A stretch of DNA of 64,000 nucleotides from Taudactylus pleione. Lineage: Eukaryota; Chordata; Amphibia; Anura; Myobatrachidae. Positions 37,638-49,200 of the stretch are shown one piece after another. A model generated the notes under the pieces. It made no database searches. It was not told the origin of the DNA and saw nothing but the letters and a program-made list of their open reading frames with translations. Made by a program: the position numbers and the translations under genes. Location: assembly GCA_031769625.1 (NCBI GenBank), contig JAUIMM010000135.1:4716001-4780000 (forward strand), read 5' to 3'. Each line of letters starts with the position of its first letter. Positions within the stretch are counted from its first letter, which is position 1.

Positions 37638-38914
37638 TCCAAACCAAAAAAAATATTATTTTCTGTGTTTGTGAATTGTGTGCGCAGTAGCCGCACGTGC
37701 ATCAACAAAGTAGTGCCGAGCCTGCGCCTGTGTCATAAGTAAAGGGCCGGCTGGCATGACCTTTAAAGGGTGCTGTAACACCCAAAGTACACTCCAGTCC
37801 AAACCAAAAAAAAAATTATTTTCTTTGTTTGTGAATTGTGTGCGCAGTAGCCGCACGTGCATCAACAAAGTAGTGCCAAGCGTGCGCCTGTGTCATAAGT
37901 AAAGGGCCGGCTGGCTTGACCGTTAAAGGGTGCTCTAACCCCCAAAGTACACTCCAGTCCAAACCAAAAAAACAATTATTTTCTGTGTTTGTGAATTGTG
38001 TGCGCAGTAGCCGCACGTGCATCAACAAAGTATTGCCAAGCGTGCGCCTGTGTCTTAAGTAAAGGGCCGGCTTGCTTGACCATTAAAGGGTGCTGTAACC
38101 CCCAAAGTACACTCCAGTCCAAACCAAAAAAAAAATATTTTCTGTGTTTGTGAATTGTGTGCGCAGTAGTCGCACGTGCATCAACAAAGTAGTGCCAAGC
38201 GTGCGCCTGTGTCATAAGTAAAGGGCCGGCTGGCTTGACCGTTAAAGGGTGCTGTAACCCCCAAAGTACACTCCAGTCCAAACCAAAAAAAAAATTATTT
38301 TCTTTGTTTGTGAATTGTGTGCGCAGTAGCCGCACGTGCATCAACAAAGTAGTGCCGAGCCTGCGCCTGTGTCATAAGTAAAGGGCCGGCTGGCATGACC
38401 TTTAAAGGGTGCTGTAACACCCAAAGTACACTCCAGTCCAAACCAAAAAAAAAATTATTTTCTTTGTTTGTGAATTGTGTGCGCAGTAGCCGCACGTGCA
38501 TCAACAAAGTAGTGCCAAGCGTGCGCCTGTGTCATAAGTAAAGGGCCGGCTGGCTTGACCGTTAAAGGGTGCTCTAACCCCCAAAGTACACTCCAGTCCA
38601 AACCAAAAAAACAATTATTTTCTGTGTTTGTGAATTGTGTGCGCAGTAGCCGCACGTGCATCAACAAAGTAGTGCCAAGCGTGCGCCTGTGTCTTAAGTA
38701 AAGGGCCGGCTTGCTTGACCATTAAAGGGTGCTGTAACCCCCAAAGTACACTCCAGTCCAAACCAAAAAAAAAATATTTTCTGTGTTTGTGAATTGTGTG
38801 CGCAGTAGTCGCACGTGCATCAACAAAGTAGTGCCAAGCGTGCGCCTGTGTCATAAGTAAAGGGCCGGCTGGCTTGACCGTTAAAGGGTGCTGTAACCCC
38901 CAAAGTACACTCCA
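37638..38914. repeat. 639-bp duplication nested in unit B
   Basis: Same doubled block as in unit A, including GTATTGCC near 38,031. Its presence in both units shows that it arose before the 6,048-bp duplication. Only the A-tract at about 38,607 differs in length from unit A. Confidence 0.85.
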
Positions 38915-40377
38915 GTCCAAACCAAAAAAAAATTTATTTTCTGTGTTTGTGAATTGTGTGTGCAGTAGCCGCACGTGCCTCAACAATGTAGTGCCAAGTG
39001 TGCACCTGTGTCATAAGTAAAGGGCCGGCTGGCTTGACCGTTAAAGGGTGCTGTAACCCCCAAAGCACACTCCAGTCCAAACCAAAAAAAAAATTATTTT
39101 CTGTGTTTGTGAATTGTGTGTGCGCTGTAGCCGCACGTGCATCAACAAAGTAGTGCCAAGCGTGCGCCTGTGTCTCAAGTAAAGGGCCGGCTGGCTTGAC
39201 CGTTAAAGGGTGCTGTAACCCCCAAAGTACACTCCTGTCCAAACAAAAAAAAAAATAATTTTCTGTGTTTGTGAATTGTGTGCGCAGTAGCCGCACGTGC
39301 ATCAACAAAGTAGTGCCAAGCGTGCGCCTGTGTCATAAGTAAAGGGCCGGCTGGCTTGACCGTTAAAGGGTGCTGTAACCCCCAAAGTACACTCCAGTCC
39401 AAACCAAGAAAAAAATTATTTTCTGTGTTTGTGAATTGTGTGCGCAGTAGCCGCATGTGCATCAACAAAGTAGTGCCAAGTGTGCGCCTGTGTCATAAGT
39501 AAAGGGCCGGCTTGCTTGACCATTAAAGGGTGCTGTAACCCCCAAAGTACACTCCAAACCAAAAAAATATATATTTTCTGTGTTTGTGAATTGTGTGCGC
39601 AGTAGCCGCACGTGCATCAACAAAGTAGTGCCAAGCGTGCGCCTGTGTCATAAGTAAAGGGCCGGCTGGCTTGACCGTTAAAGGGTGCTGTAACCCCCAA
39701 AGTACACTCCAGTCCAAATCAAAAAAAAATTATTTTCTGTGTTTATGAATTGTGTGCGCAGTAGCCGCACGTGCATCAACAAAGAAGTGCCAAGCGTGCG
39801 CCTGTGTTATAAGTAAAGGGCCGGGTGGCTAGACCGTTAAAGGGTGCTGTAACCCCCAAAGTACACTCCAGTCCAAACCAAAAAAAAAATTATTTTCTGT
39901 GTTTGTGAATTGTGTGCGCAGTAGCTGCACGTGCATCAACAAAGTAGTGCCAAGTGTGCGCCTGTGTCATAAGTAAAGGGCCGGCTGGCTTGACTGTTAA
40001 AGGGTGCTGTAACCCCCAAAGTACACTCAAGTCCAAACCAAAAAAAAATTATTTTCTGTGTTTGTGAATTGTGTGCGCAGTAGCCGCACGTGCATCAACA
40101 AAGTAGTGCCAAGTGTGCGCCTGTGTAATAAGTAAAGGGCCGGCTGGCTTGACCGTTAAAGGGTGCTGTAACCCCCAAAGTACACTCCAGTCCAAACCAA
40201 AAAAAAAATTATTTTCTGAGTTTGTGAATTGTGTGCGCAGTAGCCGCACGTGCATCAACAAAGTAGTGCCAAGCGTGCGCCTGTGTCATAAGTAAAGGGC
40301 CGGCAGGCTTGACCGTTAAAGGGTGCTGTAACCCCCAAAGTACACTCCAGTCCAAATAAAAAAAAAATTATTTTCTG
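38758..40377. repeat. 1,620-bp segment repeated at offset 1,913 bp (left copy)
   Basis: Matches 40,671-42,290 closely. Differences seen: GTTTATGAATTG near 39,744 (GTTTGTG right), GGGCCGG near 39,354 (GGGCCAG right), CCAAGCGTGCG near 39,158 (CCAAGAGTGCG right), AAATTTATT near 38,931 (AAATTATT right). Both share GTGTTATAAG and CTCAAGTCC, found together nowhere else. Confidence 0.88.
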
Positions 40378-40670
40378 AGTTTGTGAATTGTGTGCGCAGT
40401 AGCCGCACGTGCATCAACAAAGTAGTGCCGAGCCTGCGCCTGTGTCATAAGTAAAGGGCCGGCTGGCATGACCTTTAAAGGGTGCTGTAACACCCAAAGT
40501 ACACTCCAGTCCAAACCAAAAAAAAAATTATTTTCTTTGTTTGTGAATTGTGTGCGCAGTAGCCGCACGTGCATCAACAAAGTAGTGCCAAGCGTGCGCC
40601 TGTGTCATAAGTAAAGAGCCGGCTGGCTTGACCGTTAAAGGGTGCTCTAACCCCCAAAGTACACTCCAGG
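40378..40670. repeat. Recombinant bridge of about two monomers
   Basis: Links the two 1.6-kb copies. Its monomers carry GTGCCGAGCCTGC with GGCATGACCTTTAAAG, then GAGCCGGCTGG with GTGCTCTAACC, matching 38,305-38,590 at offset 2,073. Relative to unit B one 160-bp monomer (GTGTCTTAAG type) is missing at the right side, and the left side joins a CTGAGTTTG start to a CTTTG-type body. Confidence 0.8.
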
Positions 40671-42290
40671 CCAAACCAAAAAAAAAATATTTTCTGTGTT
40701 TGTGAATTGTGTGCGCAGTAGTCGCACGTGCATCAACAAAGTAGTGCCAAGCGTGCGCCTGTGTCATAAGTAAAGGGCCGGCTGGCTTGACCGTTAAAGG
40801 GTGCTGTAACCCCCAAAGTACACTCCAGTCCAAACCAAAAAAAAAATTATTTTCTGTGTTTGTGAATTGTGTGTGCAGTAGCCGCACGTGCCTCAACAAT
40901 GTAGTGCCAAGTGTGCACCTGTGTCATAAGTAAAGGGCCGGCTGGCTTGACCGTTAAAGGGTGCTGTAACCCCCAAAGCACACTCCAGTCCAAACCAAAA
41001 AAAAAATTATTTTCTGTGTTTGTGAATTGTGTGTGCGCTGTAGCCGCACGTGCATCAACAAAGTAGTGCCAAGAGTGCGCCTGTGTCTCAAGTAAAGGGC
41101 CGGCTGGCTTGACCGTTAAAGGGTGCTGTAACCCCCAAAGTACACTCCTGTCCAAACAAAAAAAAAAATAATTTTCTGTGTTTGTGAATTGTGTGCGCAG
41201 TAGCCGCACGTGCATCAACAAAGTAGTGCCAAGCGTGCGCCTGTGTCATAAGTAAAGGGCCAGCTGGCTTGACCGTTAAAGGGTGCTGTAACCCCCAAAG
41301 TACACTCCAGTCCAAACCAAGAAAAAAATTATTTTCTGTGTTTGTGAATTGTGTGCGCAGTAGCCGCATGTGCATCAACAAAGTAGTGCCAAGTGTGCGC
41401 CTGTGTCATAAGTAAAGGGCCGGCTTGCTTGACCATTAAAGGGTGCTGTAACCCCCAAAGTACACTCCAAACCAAAAAAATATATATTTTCTGTGTTTGT
41501 GAATTGTGTGCGCAGTAGCCGCACGTGCATCAACAAAGTAGTGCCAAGCGTGCGCCTGTGTCATAAGTAAAGGGCCGGCTGGCTTGACCGTTAAAGGGTG
41601 CTGTAACCCCCAAAGTACACTCCAGTCCAAATCAAAAAAAAATTATTTTCTGTGTTTGTGAATTGTGTGCGCAGTAGCCGCACGTGCATCAACAAAGAAG
41701 TGCCAAGCGTGCGCCTGTGTTATAAGTAAAGGGCCGGGTGGCTAGACCGTTAAAGGGTGCTGTAACCCCCAAAGTACACTCCAGTCCAAACCAAAAAAAA
41801 AATTATTTTCTGTGTTTGTGAATTGTGTGCGCAGTAGCTGCACGTGCATCAACAAAGTAGTGCCAAGTGTGCGCCTGTGTCATAAGTAAAGGGCCGGCTG
41901 GCTTGACTGTTAAAGGGTGCTGTAACCCCCAAAGTACACTCAAGTCCAAACCAAAAAAAAATTATTTTCTGTGTTTGTGAATTGTGTGCGCAGTAGCCGC
42001 ACGTGCATCAACAAAGTAGTGCCAAGTGTGCGCCTGTGTAATAAGTAAAGGGCCGGCTGGCTTGACCGTTAAAGGGTGCTGTAACCCCCAAAGTACACTC
42101 CAGTCCAAACCAAAAAAAAAATTATTTTCTGAGTTTGTGAATTGTGTGCGCAGTAGCCGCACGTGCATCAACAAAGTAGTGCCAAGCGTGCGCCTGTGTC
42201 ATAAGTAAAGGGCCGGCAGGCTTGACCGTTAAAGGGTGCTGTAACCCCCAAAGTACACTCCAGTCCAAATAAAAAAAAAATTATTTTCTG
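40671..42290. repeat. 1,620-bp segment repeated at offset 1,913 bp (right copy)
   Basis: Second copy. It starts where CTCCAGGCCAAACC (40,667-40,680) ends and stops where CTGTGTTTG (42,288) replaces CTGAGTTTG (40,375). After it, the order seen from 28,116 resumes, so the array re-enters the main HOR here. Confidence 0.88.
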
Positions 42291-45200
42291 TGTTTGTGAA
42301 TTGTGTGCGCAGTAGCCGCACGTGCATCAACAAAGAAGTGCCAAGCGTGCGCCTGTGTCATAAGTAAAGGGCAGGCTGGCTTGACCGTTAAAGGGTGCTG
42401 TAACCCCCAAAGTATACTCCAGTCCAAAACAAAAAAAAAATTATTTTCTGTGTTTGTGAATTGTGTGCGCAGTAGCCGCACGTGCATCAACAAAGTAGTG
42501 CCAAGTGTGCGCCTGTGTCATAAGTAAAGGGCCAGCTGGCTTGACCATTAAAGGGTGCTGTAACCCCCAAAGTATACTCCAGTCCAAAACAAAAAAAAAA
42601 TTATTTTCTGTGTTTGTGAATTGTGTGCGCAGTAGCCGCACGTGCATCAACAAAGTAGTGCCAAGTGTGCGCCTGTGTCATAAGTAAAGGGCCAGCTGGC
42701 TTGACCATTAAAGGGTGCTGTAACCCCCAAACTACACTCCAGTCCAAATCAAAAAAAAAATATTTTCTGTGTTTGTGAATTGTGTGCGCAGTAGCCGCAC
42801 GTGCATCAACAAAGAAGTGCCAAGCGTGCGCCTGTGTCATAAGTAAAGGGCCGGCTGGCTTGACCGTTAAAGGGTGCTGTAACCCCCAAAGTACACTCCA
42901 GTCCAAACCAAAAAAAAAATTATTTTCTGTGTTTGTGAATTGTGTGCGCAGTAGCCGCATGTGCATCAACAAAGTAGTGCTATGTGTGCGCCTGTGTCAT
43001 AAGTAAAGAGCCGGCTGGCTTGACCGTTAAAGGGTGCTGTAACCCCCAAAGTACACTCCAGTCCAAACCAAAAAAAAAATTATTTTCTGTGTTTGTGAAT
43101 TGTGTGCGCAGTAGCCGCACGTGCATCAACAAAGTAGTGCCAAGCGTGCGCCTGTGTCATAAGTAAAAGGCGGGCTGGCTTGACCGTTAAAGGGTGCTGT
43201 AACCCCCAAAGTACACTCCAGTCCAAACCAAAAAAAATATTATTTTCTGTGTTTGTGAATTGTGTGCGCAGTAGCCGCACGTGCTTCAACAAAGTAGTGC
43301 CAAGCGTGTGCCTGTGTCATAAGTAAAGGGCCAGCTGGCTTGACCATTAAAGGGTGCTGTAACCCCCAAAGTACACTCCAGTCCAAACCAAAAAAAAAAA
43401 TATTTTCTGTGTTTGTGAATTGTGTGCGCAGTAGCCGCACGTGCATCAACAAAGTAGTGCCAAGAGTGTGCCTGTGTCATAAGTAAAGGGCCGGCTGGCT
43501 TGATCGTTAAAGGGTGCTGTAACCCCCAAAGTACACTCCAGTCCAAACCAAAAAAAAAATTTTCTTCTGTGTTTGTGAATTGTGTGCGCAGTAGCCGCAC
43601 GTGCATCAACAAAGTAGTGCTAAGTGTGCGCCTGTGTCATAAGTAAAGAGCCGGCTGGCTTGACCATTAAAGGGTGCTGTAACCCCTAAAGTACACTCCA
43701 GTCCAAACCAAAAAAAAAATATTTTCTGTGTTTGTGAATTGTGTGCGCAGTAGCCGCACGTGCATCAACAAAGTAGTGCCAAGAGTGTGCCTGTGTCATA
43801 AGTAAAGGGCCGGCTGGCTTGATCGTTAAAGGGTGCTGTAACCCCCAAAGTACACTCCAGTCCAAACCAAAAAAAAAATAATTTTCTGTGTTTGTGAATT
43901 GTGTGCGCAGTAGCCGCACGTGCATCAACAAAGTAGTGCCAAGCGTGCGCCTGTGTCATAAGTAAAGGGCGGGCTGGCTTGACCGTTAAAGGGTGCTGTA
44001 ACCCCCAAAGTACACTCCAGTCCAAACCAAAAAAAATTTTATTTTCTGTGTTTGTGAATTGTGTGCGCAGTAGCCGCACGTGCATCAACAAAGTCGTGCC
44101 AAGCGTGCGCCTGTGTCATAAGTAAAGGGCCGGCAGGCTTGAACGTTAAAGGGTACTGTAACCCTCAAAGTACACTCCAGTCCAAACCAAAAAAATAATT
44201 ATTTTCTGTGTTTGTGAATTGTGTGCGCAGTAGCCGCACGTGCATCAACAAAGTAGTGCCAAGCGTGCGCCTGTGTCATAAGTAAAGGGCCAGCTGGCTT
44301 GACCATTAAAGGGTGCTGTAACCCCCAAAGTACACTCCAGTCCAAACCAAAAAAAATATTATTTTCTGTGTTTGTGAATTGTGTGCGCAGTAGCCGCACG
44401 TGCATCAACAAAGTAGTGCCAAGAGTGTGCCTGTGTCATAAGTAAAGGGCCGGCTGGCTTGACCGTTAAAGGGTGCTGTAACCCCCAAAGTACACTCCAG
44501 TCCAAACCAAAAAAAAAGTAATTTTCTGTGTTTGTGAATTGTGTGCGCAGTAGCCGCACGTGCATCAACAAAGTAGTGCCAAGCGTGCGCCTGTGTCATA
44601 AGTAAAGGGCCGGCTGGCTTGACCGTTAAAGGGTGCTGTAACCCCCAAAGTACACTCCAGTCCAAACAAAAAAAAAAATAATTTTCTGTGTTTGTGAATT
44701 GTGTGCGCAGTAGCCGCACGTGCATCAACAAAGTAGTGCCAAGCGTGCGCCTGTGTCATAAGTAAAGGGCCGGCTGGCTTGACCGTTAAAGGGTGCTGTA
44801 ACCCCCAAAGTATACTCCAGTCCAAACCAAAAAAAAAAATATTTTCTGTGTTTGTGAATTGTGTGCGCAGTAGCCGCACGTGCATCAACAAAGTAGTGCC
44901 AAGCGTGCGCCTGTGTCACAAGTAAAGGGCCGGCTGGCTTGACCGTTAAAGGGTGCTGTAACCCCCAAAGTACACTCCAGACCAAACCAAAAAAATAATT
45001 ATTTTCTGTGTTTGTGAATTGTGTGCGCAGTAGCCGCACGTGCATCAACAAAGTAGTGCCAAGCGTGCGCCTGTGTCATAAGTAAAGGGCCGGCTGGCTT
45101 GACCGTTAAAGGGTGCTGTAACCCCCAAAGTATACTCCAGTCCAAACCAAAAAAAAAATTATTTTCTGTGTTTGTGAATTGTGTGCGCAGTAGCCGCACG

Positions 45201-46250
45201 TGCATCAACAAAGTAGTGCCAAGCGTGCGCCTGTGTCATAAGTAAAGGGCCGGCTTGTTTGACCTTTAAAGGGTGCTGTAACCCCCAAAGTACACTCCCA
45301 ACCAAAAAAATATATATTTTCTGTGTTTGTGAATTGTGTGCCAACAAAGTAGTGCCAAGTGTGCGCCTGTGTCATAAGTAATGGGCCGGCTGGCTTGACC
45401 GTTAAAGGGTGCTGTAACCCCCAAAGTACACTCCGGTCCAAATCAAAAAAAAATTATTTTCTGTGTTTGTGAATTGTGTGCGCAGTAGCCGCACGTGCAT
45501 CAACAAAGAAGTGCCAAGCGTGCGCCTGTGTCATAAGTAAAGGGCCGGCTGGCTTGACCGTTAAAGGGTGCTGTAACCCCCAAAGTACACTCCAGTCCAA
45601 ATCAAAAAAAAAATATTTTCTGTGTTTGTGAATTGTGTGCGCAGTAGCCGCACGTGCATCAACAAAGAAGTGCCAAGCGTGCCCCTGTGTCATAAGTAAA
45701 GGGCCAGCTGGCTTGACCGTTAAAGGGTGCTGTAACCCCCAAAGTACACTCCAGTCCAAACCAAAAAAAAAATTATTTTCTGTGTTTGTGAATTGTGTGC
45801 GCAGTAGCCGCACGTGCATCAACAAAGTAGTGGTCAAGCGTACGCCTGTGTCATAAGTAAAGGGCCGGCTGGCTTGACTGTTAAAGGGTGCTGTAACCCC
45901 CAAAGTACACTCCAGTCCAAACCAAAAAAAATATTATTTTCTGTGTTTGTGAATTGTGTGCGCAGTAGCCGCACGTGCATCAACAAAGTAGTGCCAAGCC
46001 TGCGCCTGTGTCATAAGTAAAGGGCCGGCTGGCATGACCTTTAAAGGGTGCTGTAACACCCAAAGTACACTCCAGTCCAAACCAAAAAAAAAATTATTTT
46101 CTTTGTTTGTGAATTGTGTGCGCAGTAGCCGCACGTGCATCAACAAAGTAGTGCCAAGCGTGCGCCTGTGTCATAAGTAAAGGGCCGGCTGGCTTGACCG
46201 TTAAAGGGTGCTCTAACCCCCAAAGTACACTCCAGTCCAAACCAAAAAAA
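42291..46250. repeat. Domain 3 HOR, third full unit (body)
   Basis: Same variant order as 28,126-31,300 at offset 14,165-14,166 up to the 140-bp monomer at 45,317, then the order of 24,770-25,410. Diverged from units A and B by scattered single changes (GTGCTATGTG 42,979; AAAAGGCGGGC 43,166; TTTCTTCTG 43,562; AAAGTCGTGCC 44,091; GTAGTGGTCAAGCG 45,828), so it is older than the A/B split. Confidence 0.8.
45317..45456 (+). repeat. 140-bp deletion monomer, copy 4
   Basis: Same deletion, with CCGGTCCAAATC as in copy 1. The short monomer before it reads CTCCCAACC, a private change. Confidence 0.95.
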
Positions 46251-49200
46251 CAATTATTTTCTGTGTTTGTGAATTGTGTGCGCAGTAGCCGCACGTGCAT
46301 CAACAAAGTAGTGCCAAGCGTGCGCCTGTGTCTTAAGTAAAGGGCCGGCTTGCTTGACCATTAAAGGGTGCTGTAACCCCCAAAGTACACTCCAGTCCAA
46401 ACCAAAAAAAAAATATTTTCTGTGTTTGTGAATTGTGTGCGCAGTAGTCGCACGTGCATCAACAAAGTAGTGCCAAGCGTGCGCCTGTGTCATAAGTAAA
46501 GGGCCGGCTGGCTTGACCGTTAAAGGGTGCTGTAACCCCCAAAGTACACTCCAGTCCAAACCAAAAAAAAAATTATTTTCTGTGTTTGTGAATTGTGTGC
46601 GCAGTAGCCGCACGTGCATCAACAAAGTAGTGCCAAGCGTGCGCCTGTGTCTCAAGTAAAGGGCCGGCTGGCTTGACCATTAAAGGGTGCTGTAACCCCC
46701 AAAGTACACTCCTGTCCAAACAAAAAAAAAAATAATTTTCTGTGTTTGTGAATTGTGTGCGCAGTAGCCGCACGTGCATCAACAAAGTAGTGCCAAGCGT
46801 GCGCCTGTGTCATAAGTAAAGGGCCGGCTGGCTTGACCGTTAAAGGGTGCTGTAACCCCCAAAGTACACTCCAGTCCAAACCAAGAAAAAAATTATTTTC
46901 TGTGTTTGTGAATTGTGTGCGCAGTAGCCGCATGTGCATCAACAAAGTAGTGCCAAGTGTGCGCCTGTGTCATAAGTAAAGGGCCGGCTTGCTTGACCAT
47001 TAAAGGGTGCTGTAACCCCCAAAGTACACTCCAAACCAAAAAAATATATATTTTCTGTGTTTGTGAATTGTGTGCGCAGTAGCCGCACGTGCATCAACAA
47101 AGTAGTGCCAAGCGTGCGCCTGTGTCATAAGTAAAGGGCCGGCTGGCTTGACCGTTAAAGGGTGCTGTAACCCCCAAAGTACACTCCAGTCCAAATAAAA
47201 AAAAAATTATTTTCTGTGTTTGTGAATTGTGTGCGCAGTAGCCGCACGTGCATCAACAAAGAAGTGCCAAGCGTGCGCCTGTGTCATAAGTAAAGGGCCG
47301 GGTGGCTAGACCGTTAAAGGGTGCTGTAACCCCCAAAGTACACTCCAGTCCAAACCAAAAAAAAAATTATTTTCTGTGTTTGTGAATTGTGTGCGCAGTA
47401 GCTGCACGTGCATCAACAAAGTAGTGCCAAGTGTGCGCCTGTGTCATAAGTAAAGGGCCGGCTGGCTTGACCGTTAAAGGGTGCTGTAACCCCCAAAGTA
47501 CACTCCAGTCCAAATCAAAAAAAAATTATTTTCTGTGTTTGTGAATTGTGTGCGCAGTAGCCGCACGTGCATCAACAAAGAAGTGCCAAGCGTGCGCCTG
47601 TGTCATAAGTAAAGGGCCGGCTGGCTTGACTGTTAAAGGGTGCTGTAACCCCCAAAGTACACTCCAGTCCAAACCAAAAAAAAATTATTTTCTGTGTTTG
47701 TGAATTGTGTGCGCAGTAGCCGCACGTGCATCAACAAAGTAGTGCCAAGTGTGCGCCTGTGTAATAAGTAAAGGGCCGGCTGGCTTGACCGTTAAAGGGT
47801 GCTGTAACCCCCAAAGTACACTCCAGTCCAAACCAAAAAAAAAATTATTTTCTGAGTTTGTGAATTGTGTGCGCAGTAGCCGCACGTGCATCAACAAAGT
47901 AGTGCCAAGCGTGCGCCTGTGTCATAAGTAAAGGGCCGGCAGGCTTGACCGTTAAAGGGTGCTGTAACCCCCAAAGTACACTCCAGTCCAAATAAAAAAA
48001 AAATTATTTTCTGTGTTTGTGAATTGTGTGCGCTGTAGCCGCACGTGCATCAACAAAGAAGTGCCAAGTGTGCACCTGTGTCATAAGTAAAGGGCAGGCT
48101 GGCTTGACCGTTAAAGGGTGCTGTAACCCCCAAAGTATACTCCAGTCCAAAACAAAAAAAAAATTATTTTCTGTGTTTGTGAATTGTGTGCGCAGTAGCC
48201 GCACGTGCATCAACAAAGTAGTGCCAAGTGTGCGCCTGTGTCATAAGTAAAGGGCCGGCTGGCTTGACCATTAAAGGGTGCTGTAACCCCCAAAGTATAC
48301 TCCAGTCCAAAACAAAAAAAAAAATATTTTCTGTGTTTGTGAATTGTGTGCGCAGTAGCCGCACGTGCATCAACAAAGTAGTGCCAAGTGTGCGCCTGTG
48401 TCATAAGTAAAGGGCCAGCTGGCTTGACCATTAAAGGGTGCTGTAACCCCCAAACTACACTCCAGTCCAAATCAAAAAAAAAATATTTTCTGTGTTTGTG
48501 AATTGTGTGCGCAGTAGCCGCACGTGCATCAACAAAGAAGTGCCAAGCGTGCGCCTGTGTCATAAGTAAAGGGCCGGCTGGCTTGACCGTTAAAGGGTGC
48601 TGTAACCCCCAAAGTACACTCCAGTCCAAACCAAAAAAAAAATTATTTTCTGTGTTTGTGAATTGTGTGCGCAGTAGCCGCATGTGCATCAACAAAGTAG
48701 TGCTAAGTGTGCGCCTGTGTCATAAGTAAAGAGCCGGCTGGCTTGACCGTTAAAGGGTGCTGTAACCCCCAAAGTACACTCCAGTCCAAACCAAAAAAAA
48801 AATTATTTTCTGTGTTTGTGAATTGTGTGCGCAGTAGCCGCACGTGCATCAACAAAGTAGTGCCAAGCGTGCGCCTGTGTCATAAGTAAAGGGCGGGCTG
48901 GCTTGACCGTTAAAGGGTGCTGTAACCCCCAAAGTACACTCCAGTCCAAACCAAAAAAAATATTATTTTCTGTGTTTGTGAATTGTGTGCGCAGTAGCCG
49001 CACGTGCTTCAACAAAGTAGTGCCAAGCGTGTGCCTGTGTCATAAGTAAAGGGCCAGCTGGCTTGACCATTAAAGGGTGCTGTAACCCCCAAAGTACACT
49101 CCAGTCCAAACCAAAAAAAAAAATATTTTCTGTGTTTGTGAATTGTGTGCGCAGTAGCCGCACGTGCATCAACAAAGTAGTGCCAAGAGTGTGCCTGTGT

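Larger units (their letters stand above)
33145..39191. repeat. 6,048-bp tandem unit B
   Basis: Second copy of the unit. The A/B junction lies inside a monomer, in the shared interval 33,145-33,188: sequence before it (GTGTCTCAAG) belongs to the end of the unit, sequence after it (CTGAGTTTGTG) to its start. In B the unit end runs on into CTCCTGTCC (39,230), as in copies at 26,030, 41,150 and 46,710, so A's right end is the derived junction. This is what a single unequal exchange would leave. Confidence 0.92.
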
